From: CAWIJJ01 sp963836425
GTDB taxonomy: Bacteria > Acidobacteriota > Terriglobia > Bryobacterales > Bryobacteraceae
Direction of reading: 5' to 3'
Assembly (NCBI GenBank): GCA_963836425.1
Contig: CAWIJJ010000020.1
Span: 1-64,000 of the forward strand
Length of the DNA: 64,000 nucleotides
In this document: in pieces, positions 8,985 through 16,835 of the stretch
Layout: every line of letters begins with the position of its first letter
How positions within the stretch are numbered: the stretch's first letter is position 1
Program-made: the position numbers and the translations under genes
Notes under the pieces: generated by a model
Database searches by the model: none
Told to the model about the DNA's origin: nothing
The model's input: only the letters and a program-made list of their open reading frames with translations

Positions 8985-9944
8985 ATGGGCCTAACCCGCC
9001 ACACGTTCGTAGTTTTTCTGGCCATCGCAGGCCTTGCAACTGCCCAGGTTCCCGCGGGAGGAACTGCTCCCGCCACGGGGCCGGCTCGAGGGGGGAGGGG
9101 GTTCGCGCCTATCGTGATCGGGCCGCCGGCTCCGGTGCCGCCGGAGGTTGCGATTCCCCGTGCAACTCCCGCGGAACTGGCGCAGGTCAATCAGGCCGTG
9201 CACAGGCTGATCGAGTCCGATCGATCCGCCGCAAAGCCTCTGCTGAAGAAATTCGAGTCGCAGCTAATGCTTCAGCCAGCGCGGCTCAATGTGGCGGCCA
9301 CGTACACCCAAACCGCGCAACGCATGGGACCGCGCCACGAAGGCTTCGTCGAAATTGCAAAGCAAGGAAATATTGATCTGCTGCTCGACGGAGATTCGAT
9401 CACCGATTGGTGGGTGCAGGGGGACGCCAACAAGGCCATGTTCGACAAGTATTTCGGCGGTTACAGAACCGCGAACTTCGCCATAGCCGGTGACACAACC
9501 CAGGGAGTGCTGTGGGGCCTGAAGAACGGAGAGGGCCAGGGATTCCAGCCGAAGGCGATCATGCTCATGATCGGCACCAACAACACTGGGGGAACGAACA
9601 ACGCGGGCACCGCCACCGCCGCCGAAATTGCGGAGGGCATCGGCGCAGTCGTTCTGGAGATGCGGAACGATTTTCCACAGGCGAAGATTCTCCTGCTTGC
9701 GGTTTTTCCGCGCGGGTTGCCTGGCGACTCGGTGCGGGACAAGATTGCGGAGATTAACCGTATCATCTCAAAGCTGGATGACCAGCGCCACGTCTACTAC
9801 TTGGACATCGGTCAGAAATTCCTGGATGACACCGGGCATTTTCTCGCGGATGCGTTCCGCCCCGACAACCTGCATCCGCAAGCCAAAGGCTACGATATTT
9901 GGGGCGCAGCCGTGAAGGACAAACTCGCCGAAATGATGAAGTGA
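8985..9944 (+). CDS. SGNH/GDSL hydrolase, secreted
   Basis: 319-aa lipase/esterase of the SGNH fold, similar in layout to the PAF-acetylhydrolase beta/gamma type. Residues 1-20 form a Sec signal peptide (VVFLAIAGLATAQ). Family blocks: I LLDGDSIT with nucleophile Ser, II NFAIAGDTTQGVLW with Gly, III MLMIGTNN with Asn, V DNLHPQAKGY with the Asp-x-x-His pair. The ~75 residues after the signal peptide are Pro/Ala-rich and helical, of unknown role. It probably deacetylates or de-esterifies an extracellular glycan or lipid. It is divergent from the RNase T2 gene and convergent with the DUF6599 gene. ATG start. Confidence 0.88.
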   Translation: MGLTRHTFVVFLAIAGLATAQVPAGGTAPATGPARGGRGFAPIVIGPPAPVPPEVAIPRATPAELAQVNQAVHRLIESDRSAAKPLLKKFESQLMLQPARLNVAATYTQTAQRMGPRHEGFVEIAKQGNIDLLLDGDSITDWWVQGDANKAMFDKYFGGYRTANFAIAGDTTQGVLWGLKNGEGQGFQPKAIMLMIGTNNTGGTNNAGTATAAEIAEGIGAVVLEMRNDFPQAKILLLAVFPRGLPGDSVRDKIAEINRIISKLDDQRHVYYLDIGQKFLDDTGHFLADAFRPDNLHPQAKGYDIWGAAVKDKLAEMMK

Positions 9945-9961
9945 GTCTTTTTCGAGTGGAT

Positions 9962-9975
9962 GGAGCCGAAGCTCC
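9962..9975. terminator. Small hairpin between convergent genes
   Basis: GGAGC-CGAA-GCTCC; on the minus strand the loop is TTCG, a very stable tetraloop. It sits between the SGNH hydrolase stop and the DUF6599 stop. No clear T tract follows on either strand, so termination is uncertain. Confidence 0.3.
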
Positions 9976-9978
9976 GGA

Positions 9979-10815
9979 TCAGCGAATCTTCTCCGCCAGC
10001 GTGGAGCTTGCGGCCAGCGGGTCCTGGCCGTCGGCGGTGATTGCCCAACCGGCGATATAGCGTCCTTTGCGGAAGAAACAGAGCTTGCCCAGATACTTGT
10101 CCGTGGTCTGAAACGCTTCGTCACCCACCTTGGCGGGGCTGTTCTCGTTGTACCGCTCGCGCATTTTCTGCAACACCGCCGCCGCCGAATCCGGCGTATC
10201 CTCGAAGACTACGAACGCTTTGCCGTAGTCGTATTGCGCCATGTAGCCGCGCTTCAGGGCGCGCATTCCGAGCACACTTTCCGGGATCAGGCGAAGGGTC
10301 TGCTGTTTCTCGGCGGGGAACCAGGAGAGCGCCGCGGGTGGCGCCGACTGCCCGGACACCGACTTATCCAGGGCCGCGGCCCAGGCTTTCAACTCAGCCG
10401 AGTGGTCTCCCTCCGGGTTGGCTGCGATCTCCAGGTAGTATTTGTCTTTGGCGAAGATGAGCCGGCGGGGAACGATCTGCCCGCCCATGCCGACGGAGTA
10501 AGCCGGAAGGCGCAGGTCACGGTTGGCGGCGAAGATGCCGAAGGCGGAATCGGCATCGCCCATATCCGAAATGTCCACCACGAACGTGACGCCGCCCTTG
10601 TGACAGGTGACGCCCTGCATCTTGACAAACCCGTAGCTGATGTAGCCCTCGGAATTGCCGTTCATGTACTCGAAGAGATTGTCCGCTTCGTACGTGCGCA
10701 AGCCGCCACTCTGAGTCCACCCGGGGACCATGCTGCAGGACGGGGCGGCCGCTTTATCCTGCGCGGCCGCCACGAAGCCCGAAATCAAAACCAGTCCGGC
10801 AACTGCCTTCAGCAT
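9979..10815 (-). CDS. DUF6599-like secreted protein
   Basis: 278 aa from ATG 10815. Residues 1-18 are a Sec signal peptide (VAGLVLISGFVAAAQ). The body has the marks of the family: GLRTYEADNLFEYMNGNSEGY near the start of the mature chain and a later segment DYGKAFVVFEDTPDSAAAVL. No catalytic role is established for the family. Its ATG overlaps the stop of the aldo/keto reductase gene (ATGCTGA), so translation is probably coupled. The frame runs open upstream to 11046, but that part lies inside the reductase gene and lacks a signal peptide, so the start at 10815 is chosen. Confidence 0.8.
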   Translation of the reverse strand: MLKAVAGLVLISGFVAAAQDKAAAPSCSMVPGWTQSGGLRTYEADNLFEYMNGNSEGYISYGFVKMQGVTCHKGGVTFVVDISDMGDADSAFGIFAANRDLRLPAYSVGMGGQIVPRRLIFAKDKYYLEIAANPEGDHSAELKAWAAALDKSVSGQSAPPAALSWFPAEKQQTLRLIPESVLGMRALKRGYMAQYDYGKAFVVFEDTPDSAAAVLQKMRERYNENSPAKVGDEAFQTTDKYLGKLCFFRKGRYIAGWAITADGQDPLAASSTLAEKIR

Positions 10816-11987
10816 GCAAACAACTCCTGCGCGCGGATCAGGCGGTCGGCCACCTTGACTCCGTGCGGGCATTCCACGGTGCAGCCGGGGCAATCGCCGC
10901 AGCGCACGCTGGCATGTTCCGCGGAAAGGGTCCGGAAATTGTCGCGTCCCAGCGAGAACTGCCCGTAGCCCTCGGCGTAGGTTGCAAAACGGAGAACGTC
11001 GGCCACCGGGAGGCCCAGCCGGCAGGTTCCTTCGCACTTGCCGCACATATTGCAGTAGTAGGGGCGTAGGATTTCCCTGCGGACGGCCAGCAGCTTCTGT
11101 TCGGAGGCGCCGAACCTGGCGGCCATGGCCTTTATGTTCTCGTCGAGCTGGTCATTGTCGGTGATGCTGGGGATGGAGGTGTTGACGCTCGGGTTGCGGA
11201 TGGCCCACTGGAGCGCGGCCAGCAGCGCGCCGGGCTGTTTGAGTTTGGCGGCGTTGGGATTCGGCTGCCCGCCGCGGCCGGCACCTGCGCCGCCCGCCAT
11301 AACCTTCATCGCTACGATACCCTTGCCTGCCTTGGATGCCTCGTCGATGACGCTGGTCAGGACCGGCTCCATGGTGAAGTTGTAGGCCGTCAGAATTACG
11401 TCGATCTTGGGGTGCTTGGCGAGGAACGGAATCAGCGTGGGCTGGCCGCTGTGGGTGCTGACGCCGGCGAAGCGAATCTTCCCGGCCTGCTTGGCTGTCT
11501 GCTGCGCGTCGATCAGTTCGTCGGTGATATCCTCCGGGCGCGTGCGGGCATGCAGGTACCAGATGTCCACAAAGTCGGTGCCCAGCTCTTTGAGGCTCGT
11601 GTCGATATGGGCCAGGGCCTCCGCCTTGGTGCGGGCCTGCGTCTTGGTGGAAAGAACGATGTCCTTCCGTTTGTTTTTGAGGGCCGCGCCGACCATGCGC
11701 TCGTTATTGCCGCTCTGATAGCCGCGAGCGGTGTCGAAATACGTGATGCCCAGGTCCGCGGCGCGCTCGACGACGCTTCCGTCCGAGGTAATCATGCAGC
11801 CGAAACCTACGGAGGTGACTTTCAGGCCGGTCTTGCCCAGGGTCCTGTATTGCAGGACGGGGCTCGAGGGCAGCCTGGACGGGGCTTGTTGCGGTTCCGG
11901 CTCAGCCGAGGTGCGGGTGGCCGATGCGGCAGCGGGCAATGCCAGGCCGGCGGCCAGAAAATTGCGACGGGAAGCGTTGTTCATCAT
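10809..11987 (-). CDS. Tat-exported aldo/keto reductase with ferredoxin-like C terminus
   Basis: 392 aa. A twin-arginine signal (ASRRNFLAAGLALPAA) leads a TIM-barrel AKR domain (YRTLGKTGLKVTSVGFG, DTARGYQSGNNERMVG, FVDIWYLHART). The last ~80 residues hold Cys motifs CNMCGKCEGTC and CGDCPGCTVEC, consistent with one or two [4Fe-4S] clusters. AKRs with this tail occur in many soil bacteria; electron flow between cofactor, cluster and substrate is inferred. Substrate is unknown. GGAGGA lies one base before the first ATG (11987) and four before the second (11984), so the second may be used. It is translationally coupled to the DUF6599 gene and divergent from the DUF362 gene across 68 bp that must hold both promoters. 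Confidence 0.9.
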   Translation of the reverse strand: MMNNASRRNFLAAGLALPAAASATRTSAEPEPQQAPSRLPSSPVLQYRTLGKTGLKVTSVGFGCMITSDGSVVERAADLGITYFDTARGYQSGNNERMVGAALKNKRKDIVLSTKTQARTKAEALAHIDTSLKELGTDFVDIWYLHARTRPEDITDELIDAQQTAKQAGKIRFAGVSTHSGQPTLIPFLAKHPKIDVILTAYNFTMEPVLTSVIDEASKAGKGIVAMKVMAGGAGAGRGGQPNPNAAKLKQPGALLAALQWAIRNPSVNTSIPSITDNDQLDENIKAMAARFGASEQKLLAVRREILRPYYCNMCGKCEGTCRLGLPVADVLRFATYAEGYGQFSLGRDNFRTLSAEHASVRCGDCPGCTVECPHGVKVADRLIRAQELFAC

Positions 11988-12055
11988 TCCTCCAACGGAT
12001 TAAAGAGTGATAATATCCTAATTGTAATCGAAGGGCATCCGAGAGGAGCGATTGT

Positions 12056-13207
12056 ATGTCGAAAGTTTTTGCACGCAGGAGTCTTTTTCAACTGGCGGGA
12101 GCGGCGGCAGTGCTCCGGAGCCGAGTCGCGGCACAACAGGCCCCTTCCGCGGGCCAGGCACCCCCGCCGGTACGCAGGCCGGGGAATCAGGGAAATCCCG
12201 AGCCTCTTCCCGGCCTCGAAAGGCGCTCCAACGTGGCGCTGATTCAAGGGGATAACCGGCGCAAGAACATCCACGATGCATTGATGGCGATCGACAAGGA
12301 AATTCAGGCGAAGATGAAGGGCAAGAAGTACGCCCTCATCAAACCCAACTTCGTTAACACGCAGAACCAGTTGGCCGCCAGCAGCGTCGACGCCATGCGC
12401 GGTATCCTCGACTACCTCTCGGAGCGGTTCAAGGGACCGGTGGTTATCGCCGAATCCTCAGCCGGCGATACCGAGGTGGCCTTTGAGAACTTCAAATACA
12501 AGGCGCTGCCTGGGGAGTACGCACGCCAGAAGCTGACTCTGGTGGACTTGAACCGGGAAGCCAAGTTCGAGCGGGCGGCCCTGCTCGATGCCAATCTTCA
12601 CGTCGTGCCGGTACGGCTGGCGGCCAGGCTGTTCGACCCGGATGCCTTCGTCATCTCCTCCGCCATCCTGAAGACCCACAATACGGTGATCGCCTCGCTG
12701 GGGCTCAAGAACATGGCGCTCGGCTCGCCGCTGCACTATGCTCCCGGCGAAACTGTGCGCTGGAACGACAAGCGTAAATACCACGTGGGACTGCGGCAGA
12801 CGCATTACAACATGCTGGTCACGGTGCAGAAGCTGGCGCCGAACTGGGGTCTCTCGGTGATCGACGGGTACGAGGGGATGGAAGGCAACGGGCCAAACTC
12901 CGGGACGCCGGTGCCCTCGCGGGTGGCGATTGCGTCAGTCGACATCGTGTCCGCGGACCGGATCGGGGCGGAAGCGATGGGCGTGGACCCGGAATGGCTG
13001 GGCTACGCGAAGTTCGCCGGCGGCCTCGGGCTGGGTCAGTACGACTCGGCCAAGATCGACGTGCTGGGGGCCAAGGTAGCGGACATCAAAAAGGCCTACC
13101 GCATGCACCCGGACATCGAGAAGGAGTTGAAGTGGCAGGGTCCGATGACCGAACTGCCGTTCAATCTCGGCTGGGTGCGGGCAATCGGCGATACGCAAGT
13201 GGGATAA
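12056..13207 (+). CDS. DUF362 domain protein with export signal
   Basis: 383 aa of the DUF362 family, whose members are often associated with iron-sulfur proteins, although no Cys cluster is visible here. The N terminus FARRSLFQLAGAAAVL resembles a Tat signal with RR followed by a hydrophobic stretch. Family-like segments: YALIKPNFVNTQNQLAASSVD, VVIAESSAGDTEVAF, FVISSAILKTHNTVIASLGLKNMALG, LSVIDGYEGMEGNGPNSG. The reaction is unknown. A clear GAGAGGAGCG ribosome site precedes the ATG. It diverges from the Tat-type aldo/keto reductase, and both being exported redox-type proteins suggests a shared job. A hairpin follows. Confidence 0.85.
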   Translation: MSKVFARRSLFQLAGAAAVLRSRVAAQQAPSAGQAPPPVRRPGNQGNPEPLPGLERRSNVALIQGDNRRKNIHDALMAIDKEIQAKMKGKKYALIKPNFVNTQNQLAASSVDAMRGILDYLSERFKGPVVIAESSAGDTEVAFENFKYKALPGEYARQKLTLVDLNREAKFERAALLDANLHVVPVRLAARLFDPDAFVISSAILKTHNTVIASLGLKNMALGSPLHYAPGETVRWNDKRKYHVGLRQTHYNMLVTVQKLAPNWGLSVIDGYEGMEGNGPNSGTPVPSRVAIASVDIVSADRIGAEAMGVDPEWLGYAKFAGGLGLGQYDSAKIDVLGAKVADIKKAYRMHPDIEKELKWQGPMTELPFNLGWVRAIGDTQVG

Positions 13208-13220
13208 AAGCTGACGGCAG

Positions 13221-13239
13221 ACGCCATCGATTGGCGTTT
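13221..13239 (+). terminator. Probable terminator after the DUF362 gene
   Basis: ACGCCA-TCGAT-TGGCGT forms a 6-bp stem followed by TTG, 14 bp after the stop codon. The T tract is short. Confidence 0.45.
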
Positions 13240-13337
13240 GACTCGCCGGAAATCCAAGTTCCGGGCAGCGCCAACGGCGTAGTTGCGGGCGTGTCATCGC
13301 GGGGCCAACCGGGCGTATACTCAAAGTAGAGACAAAC

Positions 13338-13586
13338 ATGCAGAACGATTCCCGGATTGCAAAGTGGGGGAACAGCCTGGCTGTCCGCATTCCCCTGGCG
13401 ATAGCGAAGCAGGCCAGTCTTTCTGAGGGAGACTCGGTGAAGTTGGCTCTCGATGGGGAGGGCGGCATTGTCCTGCGTCCGGCCCGGAAAAGGTACGAAC
13501 TTGCGGATCTCGTGGCACGGATCACGCCCAAGAACCGACATCGGGAAACGGACTGGGGCCGGCCTCAGGGTAAGGAATCCTGGTGA
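13338..13586 (+). CDS. mazE: MazE-type antitoxin, AbrB/SpoVT fold
   Basis: 82 aa. The N-terminal AbrB-like swapped-hairpin DNA-binding domain is evident from RIAKWGNSLAVRIP and EGDSVKLALDGEGGIVLRP; the charged C-terminal tail (RYELADLVARITPKNRH) would wrap the toxin. Expected to neutralise the following MazF and repress its own promoter as a complex. A TATACT box (13316-13321) lies 17 bp before the ATG. The toxin start overlaps this stop codon (GTGA), a typical toxin-antitoxin coupling. Confidence 0.92.
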   Translation: MQNDSRIAKWGNSLAVRIPLAIAKQASLSEGDSVKLALDGEGGIVLRPARKRYELADLVARITPKNRHRETDWGRPQGKESW

Positions 13587-13924
13587 AGATTGCCTTTGTA
13601 CCAGACGCCGGCGATTTTGTTTGGATGACTTTCGACCCCCAAGCCGGCCGAGAGCAGGCGGGGCGGCGCCCGGCGTTGGTGTTGAGTCCGAAGACATACA
13701 ATGCTAAATCCGGCTTGGCGTTGGCATGCCCCGTCACGAACCAGATTAAGGGATACCCATTCGAAGTGGCGGTTCCGGCCGCCATTGGCGCAACTGGCGT
13801 CATTTTGGCTGATCACCTGAAGAGCGTCGACTGGAAAGCGCGTCACGCAGAACCGCTGGGACGCTGCACAGCTGAAGTAATGGACGAAGTGCGTGGCAAA
13901 CTGGCGTCACTGCTCGGGTATTGA
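13583..13924 (+). CDS. mazF: MazF-type endoribonuclease toxin
   Basis: 113 aa. MazF/PemK fold shown by PDAGDFVWMTFDPQAGREQAGRRPALVLSPKTYN, ACPVTNQIKGYPFEV, GVILADHLKSVDW and a C-terminal helix. The Arg in GRRPALVLS and the Thr in CPVTNQ are the usual catalytic positions for sequence-specific mRNA cleavage. The cut site cannot be read from sequence. GTG start at 13583 overlaps the antitoxin stop by 4 bp; length is normal. This pair opens the nuclease islet that extends to 18937. Confidence 0.93.
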   Translation: MKIAFVPDAGDFVWMTFDPQAGREQAGRRPALVLSPKTYNAKSGLALACPVTNQIKGYPFEVAVPAAIGATGVILADHLKSVDWKARHAEPLGRCTAEVMDEVRGKLASLLGY

Positions 13925-14163
13925 ACGCCGGAGGCTCGGGAACTGCCGCGGGCGACTTCCCTGGACACCAACTCGACGTCTCCCGCTGTGGGGCCGTTGC
14001 CCTGTCGCACATGCTCGCCTCTGCGATGGTGCATGGCAAAAGTGCTGGAGGCAGTTACCAACTGGAACATCAGTTCGTCCAAACCCGGTCGAATCCAGAA
14101 GGCAGTAAATGCGTGCGCTGTAGCGCTTGCGGGCGCAAAATTCCGCGTGAAAATGGAGTCCGA

Positions 14164-14844
14164 ATGACTGATCCACAGCTGGACCGCGAGCTTGAGACCA
14201 TCGGTCAGGAGCTTGAGCAGATCGCCCAAGCCGAACAGGCGCCAGAGGCTGAAGCGGAGAGTCAATTTGCCGAAGGGCAGGCTGCCATCGCCAGATTGCT
14301 CGACTCCGTTCTGGACATGAAGACCTCGGGCCAGTGGCACAACATTCATGTCAACGCGTTCGAAATCCTCGGGTGCACGTATCGCGAACAGGCGCATTCG
14401 AACTTCCTGGCTTGGCTATTTGACCCCGCCGGAGCCCATGGGCTAGGCGACGCTTTTCTTCGTGAGTTTATGTTGAAGGCGACCGGGACGGCTCCGTCCA
14501 CCACAGACGTGATCGTAACCCCCGAGTACGAATGGAACAAGTGCAAATTCGATGTGCACGTCGAAGGCAACACTTGGCGGCTGATCGTGGAAAATAAGAT
14601 CAACGATTCCACCTGGCCGGGACAGTGCAGCAGGTATCGAGCCTACTGTGACAGCTTCAGGAAGCCCCTACAGGCGTGGTTAGTGTACGTCACGCCGGAT
14701 TCTTCGAAGCCACTGCCCTCCATCCCCTACTGGCTCTCTTACCGCGATGTCCGTTCGATCCTTGAGTCATTAGAGCCGGCGGGCGAGGCCAGACAGCTCA
14801 TTGCCGATTTTTGTCAGCACGTTTCGCAAATCTGGAGGTCTTAG
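14164..14844 (+). CDS. PD-(D/E)XK nuclease-superfamily protein
   Basis: 226 aa. Family signals: TYREQAHSNFLAWLFDP (Glu75 in the first helix) followed by GLGDAFLREFML, then Asp130 in KFDVHV and Glu143-x-Lys145 in LIVENKI, the D-ExK metal and catalytic triad. This matches the PDDEXK_4 group, usually ~380-420 aa, of prophage, island and defence-type nucleases. The N-terminal 45 residues are acidic and possibly coiled. At about half the usual length it may lack its C-terminal half, which could be the next gene (192 aa). ATG 14164 is chosen because GGAG lies upstream; the frame is open further 5' without good starts. Confidence 0.82.
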   Translation: MTDPQLDRELETIGQELEQIAQAEQAPEAEAESQFAEGQAAIARLLDSVLDMKTSGQWHNIHVNAFEILGCTYREQAHSNFLAWLFDPAGAHGLGDAFLREFMLKATGTAPSTTDVIVTPEYEWNKCKFDVHVEGNTWRLIVENKINDSTWPGQCSRYRAYCDSFRKPLQAWLVYVTPDSSKPLPSIPYWLSYRDVRSILESLEPAGEARQLIADFCQHVSQIWRS

Positions 14845-14852
14845 AAACGACT

Positions 14853-15431
14853 ATGGATTCGACGGGATTCAACTCCACGCCCCGGCTAGAACTGCTGCTG
14901 AAGCATATCAGCGCAGTTCGCGTGCTGGATGAGTACATTCACGGCGGTACACTTCGGAAGGATGTCCAAGCCCTGAGGAATCAGCTCCGGCAGGCTCTGA
15001 ACCGTGAGCTACCAGAGAGATGGGAACCGCTTGAGGATTCTAAAGGCTATCTCTATTCCAGGCCCCACGAGAAATGGGGTGTGGTCAACGATGACAACAT
15101 GGCGGTAGAGGTGTATTTGGCGCTGCCGGTCGCCGATGATGATGACGAAGAAGACGCCTGCATCGGATTATATGTGCCGGCAAGCTGGGAGAAACGGGGA
15201 CAATTTCTCGAGAAAATCAAGGCGCCCCAGGGCTTCGACCACGTCAAGCGCTATCCCGATGGGGAGTTGAGCGAACACTGTTCCATTTGGAGATACGTGA
15301 GATATCGGGACCATATGGGCTCCGACGGAACCTTCGATTGGTCCGGTTTCATGGAAGAGATCCAAGACGCGGTTCGCTGCATCGTGACCATGGAGCAAGA
15401 TATCGACGTCATGCTGAGGCAGTGCGCCTGA
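14853..15431 (+). CDS. Hypothetical protein, possible detached half of the PD-(D/E)XK protein
   Basis: 192 aa from ATG 14853; a longer frame from TTG 14811 would overlap the nuclease. No domain is recognised with certainty. The chain contains LLLKHISAVRVLDEYIHGGTLRKDV, an acidic stretch ADDDDEEDA and aromatic residues spaced as in a small alpha/beta domain (RPHEKWGVV, IGLYVPASWEKRG, FDWSGFMEEI). PDDEXK_4 proteins often end with a region of this kind, so it may be the C-terminal half split from the upstream gene. GGAGG at 14834-14838 precedes it. The stop overlaps the GTG start of the exonuclease gene. Confidence 0.65.
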   Translation: MDSTGFNSTPRLELLLKHISAVRVLDEYIHGGTLRKDVQALRNQLRQALNRELPERWEPLEDSKGYLYSRPHEKWGVVNDDNMAVEVYLALPVADDDDEEDACIGLYVPASWEKRGQFLEKIKAPQGFDHVKRYPDGELSEHCSIWRYVRYRDHMGSDGTFDWSGFMEEIQDAVRCIVTMEQDIDVMLRQCA

Positions 15432-15777
15432 AGTTCAATAGCATACAAACGCGTCCGGCGCGGAATTCCGCGGCAGGTCTGGCAGCAAATGTGGGGACCG
15501 CCGCAGTCCTCGACGTTGAAACGACCGGCTTCAGCCCCCGATCAGACGAGATCATCGAACTTTGCCTCACGTTGTTCCGTTACGACCGCGTCGCCGGGCG
15601 GGTCCTGGAAAGTGTGGCTAATTACTCCGGACTCCGCCAGCCATCCCGTCCGATTCCGCGGTGCGCATCGGCGCTTCATGGCATCACCTGGCATCTCGTG
15701 AGGGGCCGCCGGCTGGACTACCGCAAAATACGGTTGATGGTCCGTCAGGCTGACTTCATCGTCGCTCACTGTGCGAC
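15422..15777 (+). pseudogene. DEDDh 3'-5' exonuclease, 5' part, cut by an IS element
   Basis: First 118 codons of a DnaQ-like exonuclease: Exo I motif AVLDVETTG, then FSPRSDEIIELCLTLF and SALHGIT. The frame stops at the IS border inside the Exo II motif after VAHCA. Joining this part to 18649-18937, with one copy of the 5-bp target GCGAC kept, restores a continuous 214-aa frame reading VAHCATFDYDFVVRLMP across the join. GTG 15422 overlaps the stop of the preceding gene; GTG 15491 is another possible start. The interrupted product would lack Exo II and III and be inactive. Confidence 0.88.
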
Positions 15778-15902
15778 TGCGTATTCCGACGATGCCGATC
15801 ACACATTCCGATTTGATGGCGATCACGATTCCGAGTGATGCCGATCACCGTCGGAGCGAAGCGACGCTGGGCATTTCTTATCATGCTGAAGTGATCGGCA
15901 TC
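15778..15902. repeat. Left end of the IS21-like element with repeated 12-bp boxes
   Basis: GATGCCGATCAC at 15791-15802, GATGGCGATCAC at 15815-15826, GATGCCGATCAC at 15837-15848 and an inverted GTGATCGGCATC at 15891-15902. The first three are 22-24 bp apart, about two helical turns, and each is accompanied by ATTCCG. Confidence 0.85.
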
Positions 15903-16065
15903 CGTCAATGTTTTTGTGGTCGGAGCGGAGCGACGGTGGCGACCAGCGCGGAAAAAGGGGTGCGGGGAAAAGGGGCGCAGCCTCTTTTCCTCGCCTCGGC
16001 ACTGCAGTGACCCCGAGCGCGTTTTTCAGCGCTCGGTTCTCGGCGGATTCTTTCACCTCGAGCGT

Positions 16066-16821
16066 TCATGATTTTTCTCCGGCGGTTTTGACGGTCCGTT
16101 TTTTGCGCATCGATTCCCCTTTCAGCTCAATGCGATGAGCGTTGTGTACGAGGCGGTCCAGGATGCTGTCGGCAACGGTGGGATCGCCGATTTGCGGATG
16201 CCAGGAGGCGATCGGCAGTTGGCTGGTCAGTAGAGTGGAACGCACCTGATAGCGTCCGTCACAGATTTCCAGAAAGTCGCGACGCTCGGCTTCGGTAAGG
16301 GGCGCCATCGCCCAGTCGTCAACGATGAGCAAGTCGATCCGGCTGAGCCGGTCGAGCAACTTGCCATGGCTGCCATCGGCCCTCGACATTGCCAAGTCGC
16401 GGAACAGTTCGGCAGCTTTCAGGAACAGGGCGGTGAAGCCGTCGCGGCACGCCTTATGCGCAAACGCCCGAGCCAGCCAGGTCTTGCCGACGCCGGTTGG
16501 CCCGATCAGGAACAGATGCTGGTGTTCGCGCACCCAGGCCGACTCGGCCGTTAAAGAGCGCACCAGTTGGCGATCCAGTCCTCGTGGAGTGCGATAGTCG
16601 ATGTCCTCGATGCAGGCCGGGCCCTGCAAACGACCGTTGCGTAAGCGCCGGTCCAGCGCCCGGTTCTGGCGCCAGTTCCATTGGCGGTCAATGAGTAAGC
16701 CGAGTCTCTCTTCGAAACTCAAGCTGTGGATGTTGGCGTCTTGCTGTTGCTGCTCGAAGGCTTCCGCCATTCCGCGTAACCGCATGGCGCTCAGTTTCTC
16801 GATAGTGGGTTGTATCAACAT
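16066..16821 (-). CDS. istB: IS21-family helper ATPase IstB
   Basis: 251 aa, normal length. AAA+ ATPase of the DnaA/DnaC type: Walker A GPTGVGKTWLA, Walker B LLIVDDWAM, and the C-terminal segment DRLVHNAHRIELKGESMR typical of IstB. It selects target DNA and activates the IstA transposase. It follows istA by 14 bp and looks intact, in contrast to istA. Confidence 0.95.
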   Translation of the reverse strand: MLIQPTIEKLSAMRLRGMAEAFEQQQQDANIHSLSFEERLGLLIDRQWNWRQNRALDRRLRNGRLQGPACIEDIDYRTPRGLDRQLVRSLTAESAWVREHQHLFLIGPTGVGKTWLARAFAHKACRDGFTALFLKAAELFRDLAMSRADGSHGKLLDRLSRIDLLIVDDWAMAPLTEAERRDFLEICDGRYQVRSTLLTSQLPIASWHPQIGDPTVADSILDRLVHNAHRIELKGESMRKKRTVKTAGEKS

Positions 16822-16835
16822 AATTCCTCACACTT

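Noticed and set aside
14085..14105. tRNA-like GGTCGAATCC sequence
   Set aside because: Resembles a T-arm, but no acceptor stem, anticodon arm or D-arm could be built around it.
13921..14163. N-terminal extension of the PD-(D/E)XK protein
   Set aside because: The extra 80 residues are of odd composition, with no ribosome site at the upstream start, while ATG 14164 has one.
15778..15902. Short regularly spaced repeats considered as a CRISPR array
   Set aside because: Repeat units are 12 bp, mixed in orientation and lie at IS ends; these are transposase sites.
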